Below, in pieces: positions 14,368-27,500 of a DNA stretch of 64,000 nt. The stretch is from NCBI RefSeq assembly GCF_025780075.1, contig NZ_JAOXHM010000005.1, positions 1 to 64,000 of the forward strand, in the 5' to 3' direction. The notes below the pieces were generated by a model. The model ran no database searches and was not told the DNA's origin. It saw nothing but the letters and a program-made list of their open reading frames with translations. The stretch comes from Ureaplasma sp. ES3154-GEN (GTDB lineage: Bacteria > Bacillota_I > Bacilli_A > Mycoplasmatales > Mycoplasmoidaceae). Numbering within the stretch: position 1 is the stretch's first letter; every line of letters starts with the position of its first letter. A program made the position numbers and the translations under genes.

Positions 14368-14390
14368 TTTTAGCATCTATAATGCTAAAA
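14368..14390 (-). terminator. Hairpin after purB, possible terminator
   Basis: A perfect 9-bp stem (TTTTAGCAT pairing with ATGCTAAAA) with a 5-base loop, about 36 bases past the purB stop. On the minus strand it is followed by A-rich rather than U-rich sequence, so it is not a classical terminator. It could still end the hpt-purA-purB transcript or stabilise its 3' end. The rest of the 14095-14425 gap is AT-rich DNA with the giant gene's promoter region and no gene. Confidence 0.4.
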
Positions 14391-14425
14391 TCGAACCACA
14401 ATTAATGTTTTAGTGTTTTTATTTT

Positions 14426-15850
14426 TTATAAATCAAACTCTTCGCTTGATACACTAGTGGGAATTTCACCAATATAGTTATAAATTTCTTGAATAAAGGA
14501 ACGAGTTTGTTCAGCACTAAAACCTGTGTACAAGCTTGGATCTAATGTTTTTTCTAAAACTTCTTTATCTAGATTTAGTTCCTTCTTTTTTAATAAATGC
14601 TCAATTAAGCGGTTTGGTTGTCCTTCGTGCTTGATAAAATAACTTTCACGCATACTTGCTTCACGAATAATTTCATGCACAACTTGACGATCTGCTCCGC
14701 CTTTAGTCGCTTGCATCATAATATTTTCGGTTAACATAAAAGGTAACTCATCATCAATATGCTTACGAATCATTTTTTCATACACTACACAATTATCAAT
14801 TACGTTAGCATAAATATTTAAAATTGCATCAATAGCTAAAAATGACTGAGGATAAGATAAACGTTTATTAGCTGAATCATCTAACGTTCGCTCAAATCAT
14901 TGAGTCGCTGATACTCATTGACCATTCTGTTCATTTGCCATTACAAATTTTGCAAGTGATGAAATTCGTTCACAACGCATTGGATTCCGTTTATAAGCCA
15001 TTGCAGATGAGCCGATTTGGTTTTTTGCAAACGGTTCTTCTAACTCTTTTAAATGTTGCAATAAGCGAAAATCATTAGTAAATTTATGGGCTGATGCAGC
15101 AATATTTGCTAGTAGTTGCAATACGATAGTATCTTGTTTACGATCATATGTTTGCCCACAAACACCAACAGATTTTTTAAAATCAAAATCTTGAGCAACT
15201 AGTTTATCAAGTTCAATAACTTTTGAATAATCATTCTCAAATAAATTGGCAAAACTTGCTTGTGTTCCAGTTGTTCCCTTAACACCACGAAACTCTAACG
15301 TAGCTAATAAATGATCAAGTTGTTTTAAATCCATAAACAAGGAATGAGCTCATAAGGTTGCACGTTTTCCAACAGTTGTCAGTTGTGCTGGTTGAAAATG
15401 CGTAAAACCAAGAGTGGGTAAATCCGCATACTTATTCGCAAATTTACACAATAGCAATAACACTTTTACAAGTTGTGAACGAATCAATTCTAATCCTTTT
15501 TTAATCTGAACTAAATTCGTATTATCTTGAACAAAAGCACTTGTAACCCCTAAATGGATAATTGCTCTTGCACTAGGTGCCTGGTCTCCAAAACAATGTA
15601 TATGTGCCATTACATCATGTTTGAATTGTTGTTCATACCGGTGGGCAAGAGCAAAATCAATATCGTCTACAACTTTTTCCATTGCATTTATTTGTTCATT
15701 GGTGATTAAATCTAAACCTAATCGTTGTTGATTTTTTGCTAAACTAACCCACAACAATCGTCAGGTTTTAAATTTAAAATCATCACTAAAAATATATGAC
15801 ATTTCTTTTGATGCATATCTTGTGTTTAAGGGGTTATTGTAATATTTCAT
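14426..15850 (-). CDS. purB: Adenylosuccinate lyase
   Basis: 474 residues, usual size. It splits adenylosuccinate to AMP and fumarate, and also acts on SAICAR where that pathway exists. The N-terminus has the typical '[13 protein letters not shown]' string, and the fumarase/aspartase-superfamily signature is seen as '[15 protein letters not shown]', whose flexible loop carries the catalytic serine. The start at 15850 is chosen because it adds the conserved N-terminus and lies 1 base after the purA stop, so the two genes are almost certainly co-translated. Several TGA codons are read as Trp. With purA and hpt it completes IMP-to-AMP conversion from salvaged bases. Confidence 0.95.
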
Positions 15851-15851
15851 A

Positions 15852-17673
<1,822 letters not shown>

Positions 17674-17707
17674 TTTAACCCCTATTTTCTGTTATCCTAA
17701 AATGTAT

Positions 17708-17713
17708 ATTATA
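17708..17713 (-). promoter_or_regulatory. -10 box of the hpt-purA-purB operon
   Basis: TATAAT on the minus strand, 35 bases before the hpt ATG. The -35 region is weak and falls inside an inverted repeat (17716-17740). Confidence 0.55.
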
Positions 17714-17715
17714 TG

Positions 17716-17740
17716 GCAAAACTGTTCTAATTAGTTTTGC
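17716..17740. promoter_or_regulatory. Inverted repeat between the divergent hpt and ferritin-like genes
   Basis: GCAAAACT, a 9-base spacer, then AGTTTTGC: a perfect 8-bp dyad in the shared upstream region of two divergent units, overlapping the -35 area of hpt. It could be an operator. It lacks a U-run and ends no known gene, so it is unlikely to be a terminator. Confidence 0.35.
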
Positions 17741-17763
17741 AAATTATCACATTTAATAATTAC

Positions 17764-17791
17764 TTATTAATTATTTGAGATATGTTAAAAT
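17764..17791 (+). promoter_or_regulatory. Promoter of the ferritin-like gene
   Basis: A -35-like TTATTA at 17764-17769, a 16-base spacer, and an extended -10 (TG-T-TAAAAT, hexamer 17786-17791). A strong AGAGGAG ribosome site precedes the ATG at 17827. Confidence 0.45.
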
Positions 17792-17826
17792 ATTATTGTT
17801 TTTAATATGGTAGAGGAGATGATAAT

Positions 17827-18318
17827 ATGTTAAAAACAAAAGAAGTTATTGGTGCTTTAAATCACCATTATAATGTAAATTTTAGTTTAGGTTTAGAATA
17901 TGCTCAATTGGCACATCTTGTGGAAACAAAATTCAAAATGCCATACGCTGGTAAATTTTTAAAAACTCTAAGTACAGATAAAACAGGGGTACATAAAGAT
18001 AAATTATTAACTTACTTTACAACAGCTGATATTCCTTTAACAAGTAATATCCAATACACTGCAAACAATAATGAATTTGACAATGCTTTAAGTGTTTTTG
18101 AAAAAGTACTTGCAAACGAACTAGCTGTACGTAAGGAACTAGCAGAGGCGGCAACAGCTGCTTTACAAGCACAAGATTATGAAACATTTGAATTTTTACA
18201 ATGATTCATTAAAGATGGTGTAAAAGATTATAGTGATGTACAAGCAGTCATTGATCTAATCACTGAGTCAAATAACACTGCGTTAGCTGACCACTTGATT
18301 AGTGAATTAGAAGAATAA
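17827..18318 (+). CDS. Ferritin-like protein with altered iron site
   Basis: 163 residues, the usual bacterial ferritin size, including the last 38 after one TGA (Trp) codon. The helix pattern and 'YETFEFLQWF' match bacterial non-haem ferritins (E. coli FtnA has 'YPTFNFLQWY'). By-eye alignment shows Tyr24 and His53 equivalents kept (Tyr25, His56). Ligands equivalent to Glu17, Glu50, Glu94 and Gln127 appear replaced by Asn, Thr, Leu and Gly. Ferroxidase activity is therefore doubtful. A storage, DNA-protecting or purely structural cage role is possible. It is monocistronic: its own promoter lies upstream and a strong terminator follows at 18342. Confidence 0.75.
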
Positions 18319-18341
18319 ACTAAAACATTATTATCTTTATG

Positions 18342-18372
18342 AAATAGGAGCGTTTATGCGCTTCTATTTTTT
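18342..18372 (+). terminator. Intrinsic terminator after the ferritin-like gene
   Basis: An 11-bp stem (AAATAGGAGCG with CGCTTCTATTT, one G-U pair), a 6-base loop and a T-run, 23 bases after the stop codon. Confidence 0.85.
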
Positions 18373-18385
18373 ATCACAATCTTTG

Positions 18386-18391
18386 TATAAT
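18386..18391 (+). promoter_or_regulatory. -10 box for tpiA-gpmI
   Basis: TATAAT 24 bases before the tpiA ATG, just downstream of the terminator. AAGGAGA at 18403 is the ribosome site. No clear -35 box is seen. Confidence 0.45.
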
Positions 18392-18415
18392 TAAATAAAT
18401 AATAAGGAGAAAAAA

Positions 18416-19162
18416 ATGAAATATTTTATTGCTAATTTTAAATTAAACACAAGTAATGAACTTCTAGATGAGTTTGCGAAACAATTAACCTATAAAAAAG
18501 AGCAGCAAACAAAAACAAAACTAATACTTGCAATTAATGATTTATATATTTTAAAAAACCAAGAACGATTTAATGCATTACAAATTCCCTTATATACCCA
18601 AAATGTATCAAACCAAATTAATGGCGCATATACTGGGCAAACTAGTGTTTTCCAACTAATTGAAAACAATATTCCAGGAACGTTGATTGGACATAGTGAA
18701 CAACGAGTATATAGTAGTCAAAATGAAATTGATCAAAAAACAAAACTTGCCTTAAAACAGGGATTACAGGTTGTTTTATGTGTAGGAGAATCTCTAGTTG
18801 TTTATGAACAAAAACAAAGTCTAGAATTTGTCATTAATCAAATTAAAGAAGTTGTCAATTATGCGAACTATAAAAATTTAATTATTGCTTATGAGCCTGT
18901 TTTTGCCATTGGAACAAACCAAATCGCTTCTAGCGAACACATTGATTATATGATTAAAGGAATTAAGGGTTATTTCTATAATTGCACTAATTTTCCGATA
19001 CCTGTTTTATACGGGGGAAGTGTCAAGGTTGATAACCTTGCAGATTTAATGAATAACAAAGCAATTGATGGTGTGCTTGTGGGAAGTGCAAGTCTAGATG
19101 TCAATAACGTTAATAATATGGTAGATATTTTAAGTAATATTGATGAGACAAATGATGCATAA
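18416..19162 (+). CDS. tpiA: Triosephosphate isomerase
   Basis: 248 residues, normal size. It interconverts dihydroxyacetone phosphate and glyceraldehyde 3-phosphate. The TIM-barrel landmarks are all there: 'NFKLN' with the active-site Lys, 'GHSEQR' with the catalytic His, 'AYEPVFAIGT' with the catalytic Glu, and 'VLYGGSV' in the phosphate-binding loop. It starts after a good AAGGAGA site and overlaps the start of gpmI, so the two glycolytic enzymes are co-translated. Confidence 0.96.
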   Translation: MKYFIANFKLNTSNELLDEFAKQLTYKKEQQTKTKLILAINDLYILKNQERFNALQIPLYTQNVSNQINGAYTGQTSVFQLIENNIPGTLIGHSEQRVYSSQNEIDQKTKLALKQGLQVVLCVGESLVVYEQKQSLEFVINQIKEVVNYANYKNLIIAYEPVFAIGTNQIASSEHIDYMIKGIKGYFYNCTNFPIPVLYGGSVKVDNLADLMNNKAIDGVLVGSASLDVNNVNNMVDILSNIDETNDA

Positions 19163-20627
19163 AAAAGTAGCATTAGTTATATTAGATGGCTATGGAATCG
19201 GAAAAAACGATGTTTCTAATGCCATTTATGCTGCAAAACCATTATTTATGGATTATTTGCGCAAAACATACCCATCTCTACCTATTCATGCATCAGGTTT
19301 ACAGGTGGGATTGAATAAAGATCAGTTCGGAAATTCTGAACATGGCCATATGTGCTTAGGTGCTGGACGAGTCATTTATAGTGATAATAATTTTATTACT
19401 AAACAGTTAAAACAAGATAATTTTCGTCATCCCTTACTAGATAAAATTAAAAGCGAAAAAATTCATTTAGTTGGAATTTATTCAAATGGTGAGGTCCACG
19501 GAAACTATCAACACATTTTAATGTTGGTTAAATATCTAAACAGTATCAAGAAAAAAGTTGTCTTGCATTTAATTGCTGATGGGCGAGATACTAAACCAAT
19601 TGTTTTAAACGAACACTTCGAGGAATTATTAGAATTAGTTGAAACTAATAACGTTATAATCAAATCGGTATCTGGACGTTATTTTGCAATGGATCGTGAT
19701 CAGCGGTGAGAGCGTGTTCAGCAGGCGTATAATGCAATGTTTGTTGATGAACAAATAAACGATTTACAAACCATTTTTGAAAAACAAAAAAGCGAAAACA
19801 TCAGTGATGAATTTATGACTCCCACATCCTTAACAAAAGATACGCTCGCCCCCGGTGATACAGTTATCATTACTAACTACCGCGCAGATCGAATTCTGCA
19901 ATTAATTCATTTGCTAACACCCCAAACAATGTTTAATTACACTAATCCTCATCATATTCCCAATTTGAATGTCATTAGCATTTCTGAACTTAAACAAACT
20001 AATCTCCCTTATTTGTTTTCCCAACCACAAATCACCCATACCCTTGATGATGTTTTTGTCCAACACCAAATTAAACAAGCAAGAATTGCAGAGACTGAAA
20101 AATACGCTCATGTGACCTATTTCTTTGACGCCCAAAGAAAAACAACTAACCCGTTCAAAGAAAACTTTCATCTTCCTTCCCCAAAGGTAGCATTTTATGA
20201 TCAAGCTCCTGCAATGAATGCTTCAGCGCTCACCGATACTTTAATCAATAATTTCAGTAACTTTGATATTTTTATCATTAATTATGCAAATGCAGATATG
20301 GTTGGTCATACGGGTAATTTTGATGCATCTATCAAAGCAATCCAAGCTCTAGACGACGAAATAAAGCGCTTGTTTGATTTTTTTGTTCAAAAAAAGAAAC
20401 AAACTTTAATGATAACCGCAGATCACGGAAACGCAGATTTGATGATTGAAAATAATCAAATCATTAAAAGTCACACCACAAATTTAGTAGATTTTATTAT
20501 CACTGATCAAAATGTAACGCTAAATCCTAATCCTAACTACTCAATTTGTCATGTTGCAGCAACATTACTTGATTATCTAAAACTTCCAATTCCTAATGTA
20601 ATGCTGCATTCAATGATTAAAAAATAA
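19152..20627 (+). CDS. gpmI: Cofactor-independent phosphoglycerate mutase
   Basis: About 491 residues (family near 510). It interconverts 3- and 2-phosphoglycerate with two metal ions. The N-terminal metal motif 'VILDGYGIGKND' and the phosphoserine region 'FGNSEHGHMCLGAG' are intact, as is the C-terminal metal motif 'TADHGNAD'. One TGA codon (19707) is read as Trp. The exact start is uncertain: ATG codons at 19143, 19152 and 19155 all overlap the tpiA end, and 19152 or 19155 give the family-like N-terminus. It has no independent promoter and depends on tpiA transcription and translation. Confidence 0.93.
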
Positions 20628-20684
20628 TATTAATATCGTACCAAAACTTTACACATAATTAATATATCTTTATTGCATTAACCC

Positions 20685-20713
20685 TTGAAAAAAATACTAA
20701 AAAATGCTATCAT
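20685..20713 (+). promoter_or_regulatory. Promoter of the membrane protein gene
   Basis: TTGAAA, a 17-base spacer, then TATCAT preceded by TG-C (extended -10). Spacing is ideal. It lies 27 bases before the ATG at 20740. Confidence 0.65.
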
Positions 20714-20739
20714 AACTAATTAGAAATATTGGTGAAAAT

Positions 20740-21627
20740 ATGAATAAATGAATTAAACATTACCAAGCATCAATTTATCTTCTTGTAATCTTTTCGTTGC
20801 TTGGGTTTTGTTATTTTTTTGTAGCGAGTATTAGCGTTCCAAATGAACTAAATTTTTTAGCCGACCAGGAACAAATAACACATAACGCTAGTTTTATGTA
20901 CAACCTAATTGTTGAACCTAAAAATTATCTTTTTGGTGTGAATCAAGCATTTACTGGTTATCTAGTTTTAAATGGACACGGAATCACAATGGTAGTTTTA
21001 CTAATTTTCGCTGTCCTTGCCTATATTTATTATTTAGCATTAACTATTAAATTGAAACTAATACGTCAAACATTAATTGTAGTTATTTTGGTGCAAATTT
21101 TTTATACAACAATGCTTTACTTGTTTATTATTGCAACCGTTCAACCACATATAATAACCAATGCAGCTAATGAATATTACAACTACCAACGCACAGTTGT
21201 TTTGAATGATACTAGTTTAACAGAAACTTTAAAGGTTAGTGCTTTAACTTCGTTTATTAGTCACTACCATTTACCAACCATTAACGATAATACAAGTATG
21301 CTAAATGCTATTAATAACACTACAATTAATAATGATTTTGCGTTCTATAACGGTTCATATGCATATTACAATGGATTTAGTCGTACACCCTTAATTTACT
21401 TTACTTATGTGTTAAGTGCGCTTGTCTTTATCACAATGTTTATTTTCTACTTGATCCAAATTGTCCAACTTATTAACTTACTACCCGAAACAGTTAAAAA
21501 AGTTAAAAAACCTAAAAAACAAAAACCTAATAGTTTAAACATTGATAAATCCAAAAAAAACAAAAAACAACTAATTGCAACTCCGGATGCAGACTTAGAA
21601 CGGATTTTTCAAGAACTTAATCTATAA
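20740..21627 (+). CDS. Uncharacterised four-span membrane protein
   Basis: 295 residues; I do not recognise a family. Four hydrophobic spans are seen at about residues 12-32, 80-102, 108-130 and 217-245. The Lys-rich N-terminus and tail suggest both ends are inside, leaving two outside loops: about 45 residues after span 1, and about 85 polar residues (Asn, Thr and Tyr rich) between spans 3 and 4. The last 50 residues are very Lys-rich, then acidic, and may contact nucleic acid or acidic partners. The ATG at 20740 has GGTGAAA before it and is preferred over later starts because it restores span 1 (codon 4 is TGA, Trp). It sits alone between gpmI and eno with its own promoter. Confidence 0.75.
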
Positions 21628-21689
21628 AAAATTATTTTAAAATACTTTACTTAACATTCTCATTTATAAAATCAAAGAAATAATTTCAA

Positions 21690-22997
21690 ATGTACATAAA
21701 AAATATCCTTGCCTACCAAATTCTTGATTCTCGTGGTTACCCCACAGTTGCTGTACGTTTACAAACGTCTGATCAAACTTTTGTTTATGCAAAAGTACCA
21801 TCTGGTGCTTCAACCGGAACACGTGAAGCTTTGGAATTACGTGATAATAATCCAAATTATTTTTTTAATAAGTCCGTTTTAAAAGCTATCAGCAACATTA
21901 ATCAGACTCTTGCACCCTTATTCATTAACAAACCTTTAAATGATTTCAAAAAACTTGATCAACTGCTTATCGATCAAGATAATGAACAAAAATCCATATT
22001 TGGCGCAAATGCAATTTTAGCATTAAGTATTGCTTTTCTTAAAGCTTCAGCATACGCAGCCCAAAAACCTCTTTATCAATATATTAAAGAGGATTTGCTA
22101 AATAACTTTGAACCATTTTATTATGCACCGATTCCGATGATGAATTTTATTAACGGTGGTGCCCATGCCGACAATAATCTAACTTTTCAAGAATTTATGA
22201 TTATGCCTGTAGGTGCCAATGATTTTGCTCATGCAGTACAAATGGGAGCTGAAATCTTTTATCAATTACACCAAATTTTAAAAAAGGATCAACTTGCAAC
22301 AACGAAGGGAGACGAAGGTGGATATGCTCCATCTTTATCAACCAATCAAGTTGCCCTTGATTACATTAGCAAAGCTATTACAAGTGCTAATTATACCCCA
22401 GTAAAAAACGAGAAAATAGAACCCTATACTGTTGGTATTGCATTAGATGTTGCAGGTTCTGAATTCTTTGATAATAATTCAAAGAAATATATCTTGAACA
22501 TAAACGACCAAAAAGTGTTTTATGATTCAGCAGAATTTACAAAATATTTATTAAATCTTGTTGAAGCATACCCTATTCTTTCAATCGAAGATCCTTTTGA
22601 TGAAAACGAATGAGTAGCATTTACTAATTTGACAAAAACTAAAAAAGTCCAAGTTGTGGGTGATGATTTGTACACAACAAATAAGGTTTATTTACAACGA
22701 GGAATTGATACCCAAGCAACTAGTGCAATTTTAATTAAGCCTAACCAAATTGGTTCTGTTTCTGAAACATTAGAAACCATTCAACTTGCTCAACAAAATA
22801 ATATCAAAGTTATTATTTCACACCGCTCAGGTGAAACAGAAGACGACTTCATTGCCGATTTAGCAATCGGTGTTGGTGCAGATATGATCAAAACCGGTTC
22901 TTTATCGCGAAGTGAACGAATTGCAAAATACAACCGCATTCTTGAAATTCAAACTGATCTAAAAAATAATTTAATTTATCAACCACACAAAAAATAA
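21690..22997 (+). CDS. eno: Enolase
   Basis: 435 residues, normal size. It dehydrates 2-phosphoglycerate to phosphoenolpyruvate. Landmarks: '[13 protein letters not shown]' at the start (Tyr replaces the usual Asn of GNP), '[18 protein letters not shown]', '[10 protein letters not shown]', the metal-binding '[10 protein letters not shown]', '[10 protein letters not shown]' and the C-terminal '[18 protein letters not shown]'. One TGA is read as Trp. No clear ribosome site precedes the ATG. The pyk gene follows after 21 bases, so the last two steps of glycolysis are one unit. Confidence 0.96.
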
Positions 22998-23018
22998 AAA
23001 CAAGGAAATACAACATAT

Positions 23019-24449
23019 ATGTTTACAAAGACTAGAATTATTGCTACTGTTGGCCCAGCAATTATTGGTGAAATTACTAATACTGAACGTTTTCATGATG
23101 AAAAATACCGTGAACAACGTCTAGCTGTTGAGCAAAAGTTTATTGATTTAATTCTAAACGGTGTCAATATTTTTCGAATGAATTTATCCCATAATAAAGT
23201 AGAGGATCACTTATTTGTAGCGGACTGAATCCGTGAAATTGCTAAACGTATTCGTATTAGTGTTCAAATTATATTCGACACCAAAGGACCAGAAATTCGT
23301 GTCGGTCAAATGGAGCCCAATACCGTAATTGAAACCAGCTCGGTTGTAATGATTCATACAAAAAAAGAAATCATCGGTAATGCAAAGGAGTTTTTCGTAA
23401 CTGATGTTACAAAGACTTATAGTATGGCTGATGATGTACGAGTTGGTTCACAAATTCTTGTTGATGATGGAAAATTAATATTTAAAGTCATCGATGTGAA
23501 TCGGGAAGATGGCATTATATATGCGGAAGCATACAATAAGCATGAATTAAAAACAAATAAGCGAATTAATTTACCGCAAACTAAATATTCTCTGCCTTTT
23601 CTAAGCGAAAAAGACAAAAAAGATATTAAATTAGCCATTGAAAACAATATCGATTTCCTTGCTTTATCTTTTGTTTCAAACGTTAGTCAATTACAACAAG
23701 TTTATGATTATATTAATTCTTTAAATTATCCTACAGGAATTAAATTAATTGCAAAAATCGAAAACCAAGAAGCAATTGATAATATCAATGATTTGATTAC
23801 TGAATTTGATGCCATTATGATTGCTCGGGGTGACTTGGGATTAGAAATTAATTACGCTCGTATTCCTTTCTATCAAGAAAAAATCATCAAATTGTGCCGT
23901 TTACAAAATAAACCCGTTATTGTTGCAACCCAAATGTTAGATTCATTAGAAAAAAATATTTTACCAACCCGTGCAGAAGTCAATGATGTTTACCAAGCAG
24001 TTAAAGCGCGTGCCAACGCGGTAATGTTGTCAGGGGAAACAGCAGCAGGAATCGATCCAGTAAATGCAGTCAAAGTAATGAATAAAATTATTTTTGAAAC
24101 TGAGAAAATATTTTTTAACCACAACATTATTCAAAAAGATATTTGTCACTTAGAAATCGAACGAAAATTAAAAAAACAAGTATTAGATTTTAGCTTATTA
24201 AAATCTAAGAAACCAAAATATTTATTGGTCAACACTTCTCAAACAAAGTCTGGAACAATTCAAGATATTGCTCAGCATGAATTTGGATTTACAACAATTT
24301 TCAATATCACTGACACTGTCAAAAGTAACTTAATTCTACGAGATGTAAATTTAATTTTTAACAGTGAAGCAATTCAAGATAAACACAAACTTGCGGATAT
24401 TCTGCAAGAACATATTGATGCTTTTGAGTTGCTTATCATAAATATATAA
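23019..24449 (+). CDS. pyk: Pyruvate kinase
   Basis: 476 residues, normal size. It makes ATP and pyruvate from ADP and phosphoenolpyruvate. Landmarks: 'TRIIATVGPA' at the N-terminus, 'NIFRMNLSHN' with the ADP-binding Arg, 'DTKGPEIR', the active-site 'MIARGDLGLEI' with the metal ligands, and 'VMLSGETAAGIDPV'. One TGA (23226) is read as Trp. An AAGGAAA ribosome site sits before the start. The C-terminal third is less conserved. No clear terminator follows it, and two TATAAT boxes upstream of rpoB begin shortly after. Confidence 0.95.
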
Positions 24450-24493
24450 TAATTTATCATTATTTATTTAATATATAGTATAATTTTATAGTA

Positions 24494-24524
24494 TTGTGTC
24501 TATTTAACATTTTTGTGTTATAAT
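24494..24524 (+). promoter_or_regulatory. Promoter of rpoB-rpoC
   Basis: An extended -10, TG-T-TATAAT (hexamer 24519-24524), with a weak TTGTGT about 19 bases upstream. A second TATAAT is at 24479-24484. AAGAGG is the ribosome site before the ATG at 24556. Confidence 0.6.
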
Positions 24525-24555
24525 AGACTTTTTCATTTTATAAAGAGGTTAGAGT

Positions 24556-27500
24556 ATGATTCAAAATTACCGAGAAAAACAAATCACAAGAAAGACAGTT
24601 CGTCGTGACTATTCAAAAACGAAGTTACAATTTGAAGGACCAAATTTACTTCAAGTCCAAGTCAACTCTTTTGCGCGTTTTATGGAAAAGGACCTACGTG
24701 AAGTTGTTGCAAACATCTTTCCTTTAAATTCGCCGCAAGGTCGTTATACACTAAAGTTCATTGATTTAAAAGTTAAAGAACCAAGTAAAGACGAAAAAAC
24801 TTGTCGAAATGAAGGAAAAACATATGAAACACCGGTTTATATCGACTTACAATTAATTGATAATGTTACCGGAGAAGTTAAAAAGGTTCAAAAAACAAAA
24901 AAACGCGATGAAGAAGGAATTTATTTAGGAGCAATTCCTAAAATGACCGAACAAGGAACCTTTATTATTAACGGAATTGAAAAATTTGTTATTTCACAAA
25001 TCGTACGTTCACCAGGGGTTTATGTTTTAAGTAAATCTGCTATTAAATTAAACGGTTCTCGCAAACGTTTATTTGAAGGTCGTATTTGTGAAATTTTCCC
25101 ATCTAAAGGGACATTGATGCTAGGATTTATTCCGAAAGATAAAAACTACATCCAAGTCGTTGCTCGGGACTCTTCAGGTGATAATGCAATTATTTTCTCA
25201 CTAACAACCATTCTAAAAGCTTTTGGTTTGACGACCAAAGAAATTTTAAATATCTATGATAGTGAACAAGAAATCTATGAATCATTAGGACAAGAAAAAT
25301 ATAACCCTGATGAAATCTTTGAAAGTACAATTGCCGATGAGATTATCAATAAAATGATGGTGGAAACAAATGAGTTTATCGAACGTAACGACCATAAATC
25401 AATTGAAGAATTACGAGAAGAATTAATCGGCAATAACACCGCTCTGATTGGAAAATTAAAAACTCTAGTGTTCGATTATATTGTTGCAAGCAATAAACTT
25501 GAAGATCTACTGCACGAAAATAATAACGAAGAGACACCAGCTTTTAAAAAAGCCAACAAAAAAATTTATGATGAAATTTCAATGTTGACAGAAGCAATTA
25601 TTTCTGAAAAAGCCGCAAAAGATGTTGTTGAAGCCTTAGCTATTAACATCAAAAACACTGAATACTTACGAGGTTTAGTTGAAAATCGCCAAATCTCTTA
25701 CCAATTAGCATTACAACACCATTTCTTTAATAAACGTCTATATGATATTTCTTCGGCAGGACGTTATAAATTCGAAAAGAAACTCTTCTTAACAGAACGT
25801 TTATTTATGCGTGTCGTTGCAGAAGATATCTTAACTAAAGATAATGAAGTTTTAATTCCTAAAAACACACTAATTACTAAAGAACACATCGAAATCATTA
25901 AAACAGCTGCCAAAGCAAACAATTTAAAATGAACAAAAAAAATTAACTTATTACCTAGTGCTCTTGATTCATCTTTAAAACAATATTTAGAATATGAAGC
26001 TGTTGATGTTTACAAGGACAATGATAAGCGAACAGAAACAACTAGAATCGTAGGTGTTGGTGTAAATAATAAGCTTGAAACATTAACTATTTCTGATTTA
26101 ATTGCTGTAGGAAGTTATATTTATAACTTAAACTATGACATTGGTGATTTTGATGAAGTAGATCACTTAGGTAATAAACGTCTAAAATTAATTCATGAAT
26201 TATTACGTGCTCGTGTAGCAACAAGTATGAGCCGAATTGAAAAATTCATCAACGAAAAATTAGCTATCTCTGATGGTTCAAATGTAAACATCACAAACTA
26301 TACGGATAATTCAAATCTTGATGATGATGATGAATTAAACGATGACGAAAAAGAATTAAGTGCGGAAGAAGAAAAAAAACGTGCAATTACGGTTAAGTCT
26401 ATCGTAAACACAAAACAATTCCAAACTTTAATTAAAGATTTCTTTAACTCGCACCAACTAATTCAATTTATCGATCAACAAAACCCACTTGCGGAATTAA
26501 CAAATAAACGACGGATTTCTGCGATGGGTCCAGGCGGGATTAGTCGGGAAGACCCAAACCTAGATATCCGGGATGTTCACCACTCGCACTACTCACGTAT
26601 TTGTCCAATTGAGACCCCAGAAGGGATGAATATTGGATTAATTATGTCATTAGCATCGCTTGCAAAAGTTGATGAAAACGGATTCATTGTTGCGCCTTAC
26701 TTTAAAGTAAATAATGGAGTAGTTACTAATGAACACGTTTATCTAACTGCACATGAGGATGATAATTTTATCATCTCTGAATCTGCGGTTGATTTAGATC
26801 AAAATAACAAAATTTTAAATGAACAAGTTGTATGTCGCTATCGTGGATCAACAGGTCTTTTCAGTCCGGACCAAGTAGACTTTATTGACATTGTTCCGCG
26901 TCAAGTAGTTTCCATTGCAGCATCTGCTATTCCATTTATTGAAAACGATGATGGGGCTCGTGCATTAATGGGATCAAATATGCAACGTCAATCAGTTCCA
27001 CTAATCAAACCCTATGCACCAATTGTGGGAACGGGAACAGAATATAATATTGCTCACGACTCAGGAATGGCTGTAATTTCTAAAACTGATGGGATCGTAA
27101 GTTATGTTGATGCTCAAAAAATTATTGTTACTGATGACAATGATAATGACCACACTTACGAATTAATTAAATACCGTAAATCAAACCAAGATACTTGCAA
27201 CAACCAAACACCAATTGTTTCTTTAAATCAAGAAGTTAGTGCTAATGAAACAATCGCCGATGGTCCCGCAATGCAAAATGCTGAATTAGCATTGGGACGT
27301 AATGTGTTAGTTGGATATACAACATGATCAGGATATAACTTCGAAGATGCCATTATCATCTCTGAACGCCTTGTTTCAATGGATGTATTTACATCAATTC
27401 ATATTGATGAATTAACTGTACAATGTGTGCGAACAAAAAACGGAGACGAAGAAATTACTCGAGATATGCCAAATGTATCTGACCATGCAAAACGTTTCTT

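Noticed and set aside
14300-14400. tRNA-like 'GGTTC' and 'TCGAACC' strings before purB
   Set aside because: They cannot be folded into a cloverleaf with an acceptor stem and anticodon arm.
22605-23235. Broken eno and pyk genes
   Set aside because: The apparent breaks are TGA codons at conserved Trp places; both enzymes are full length.
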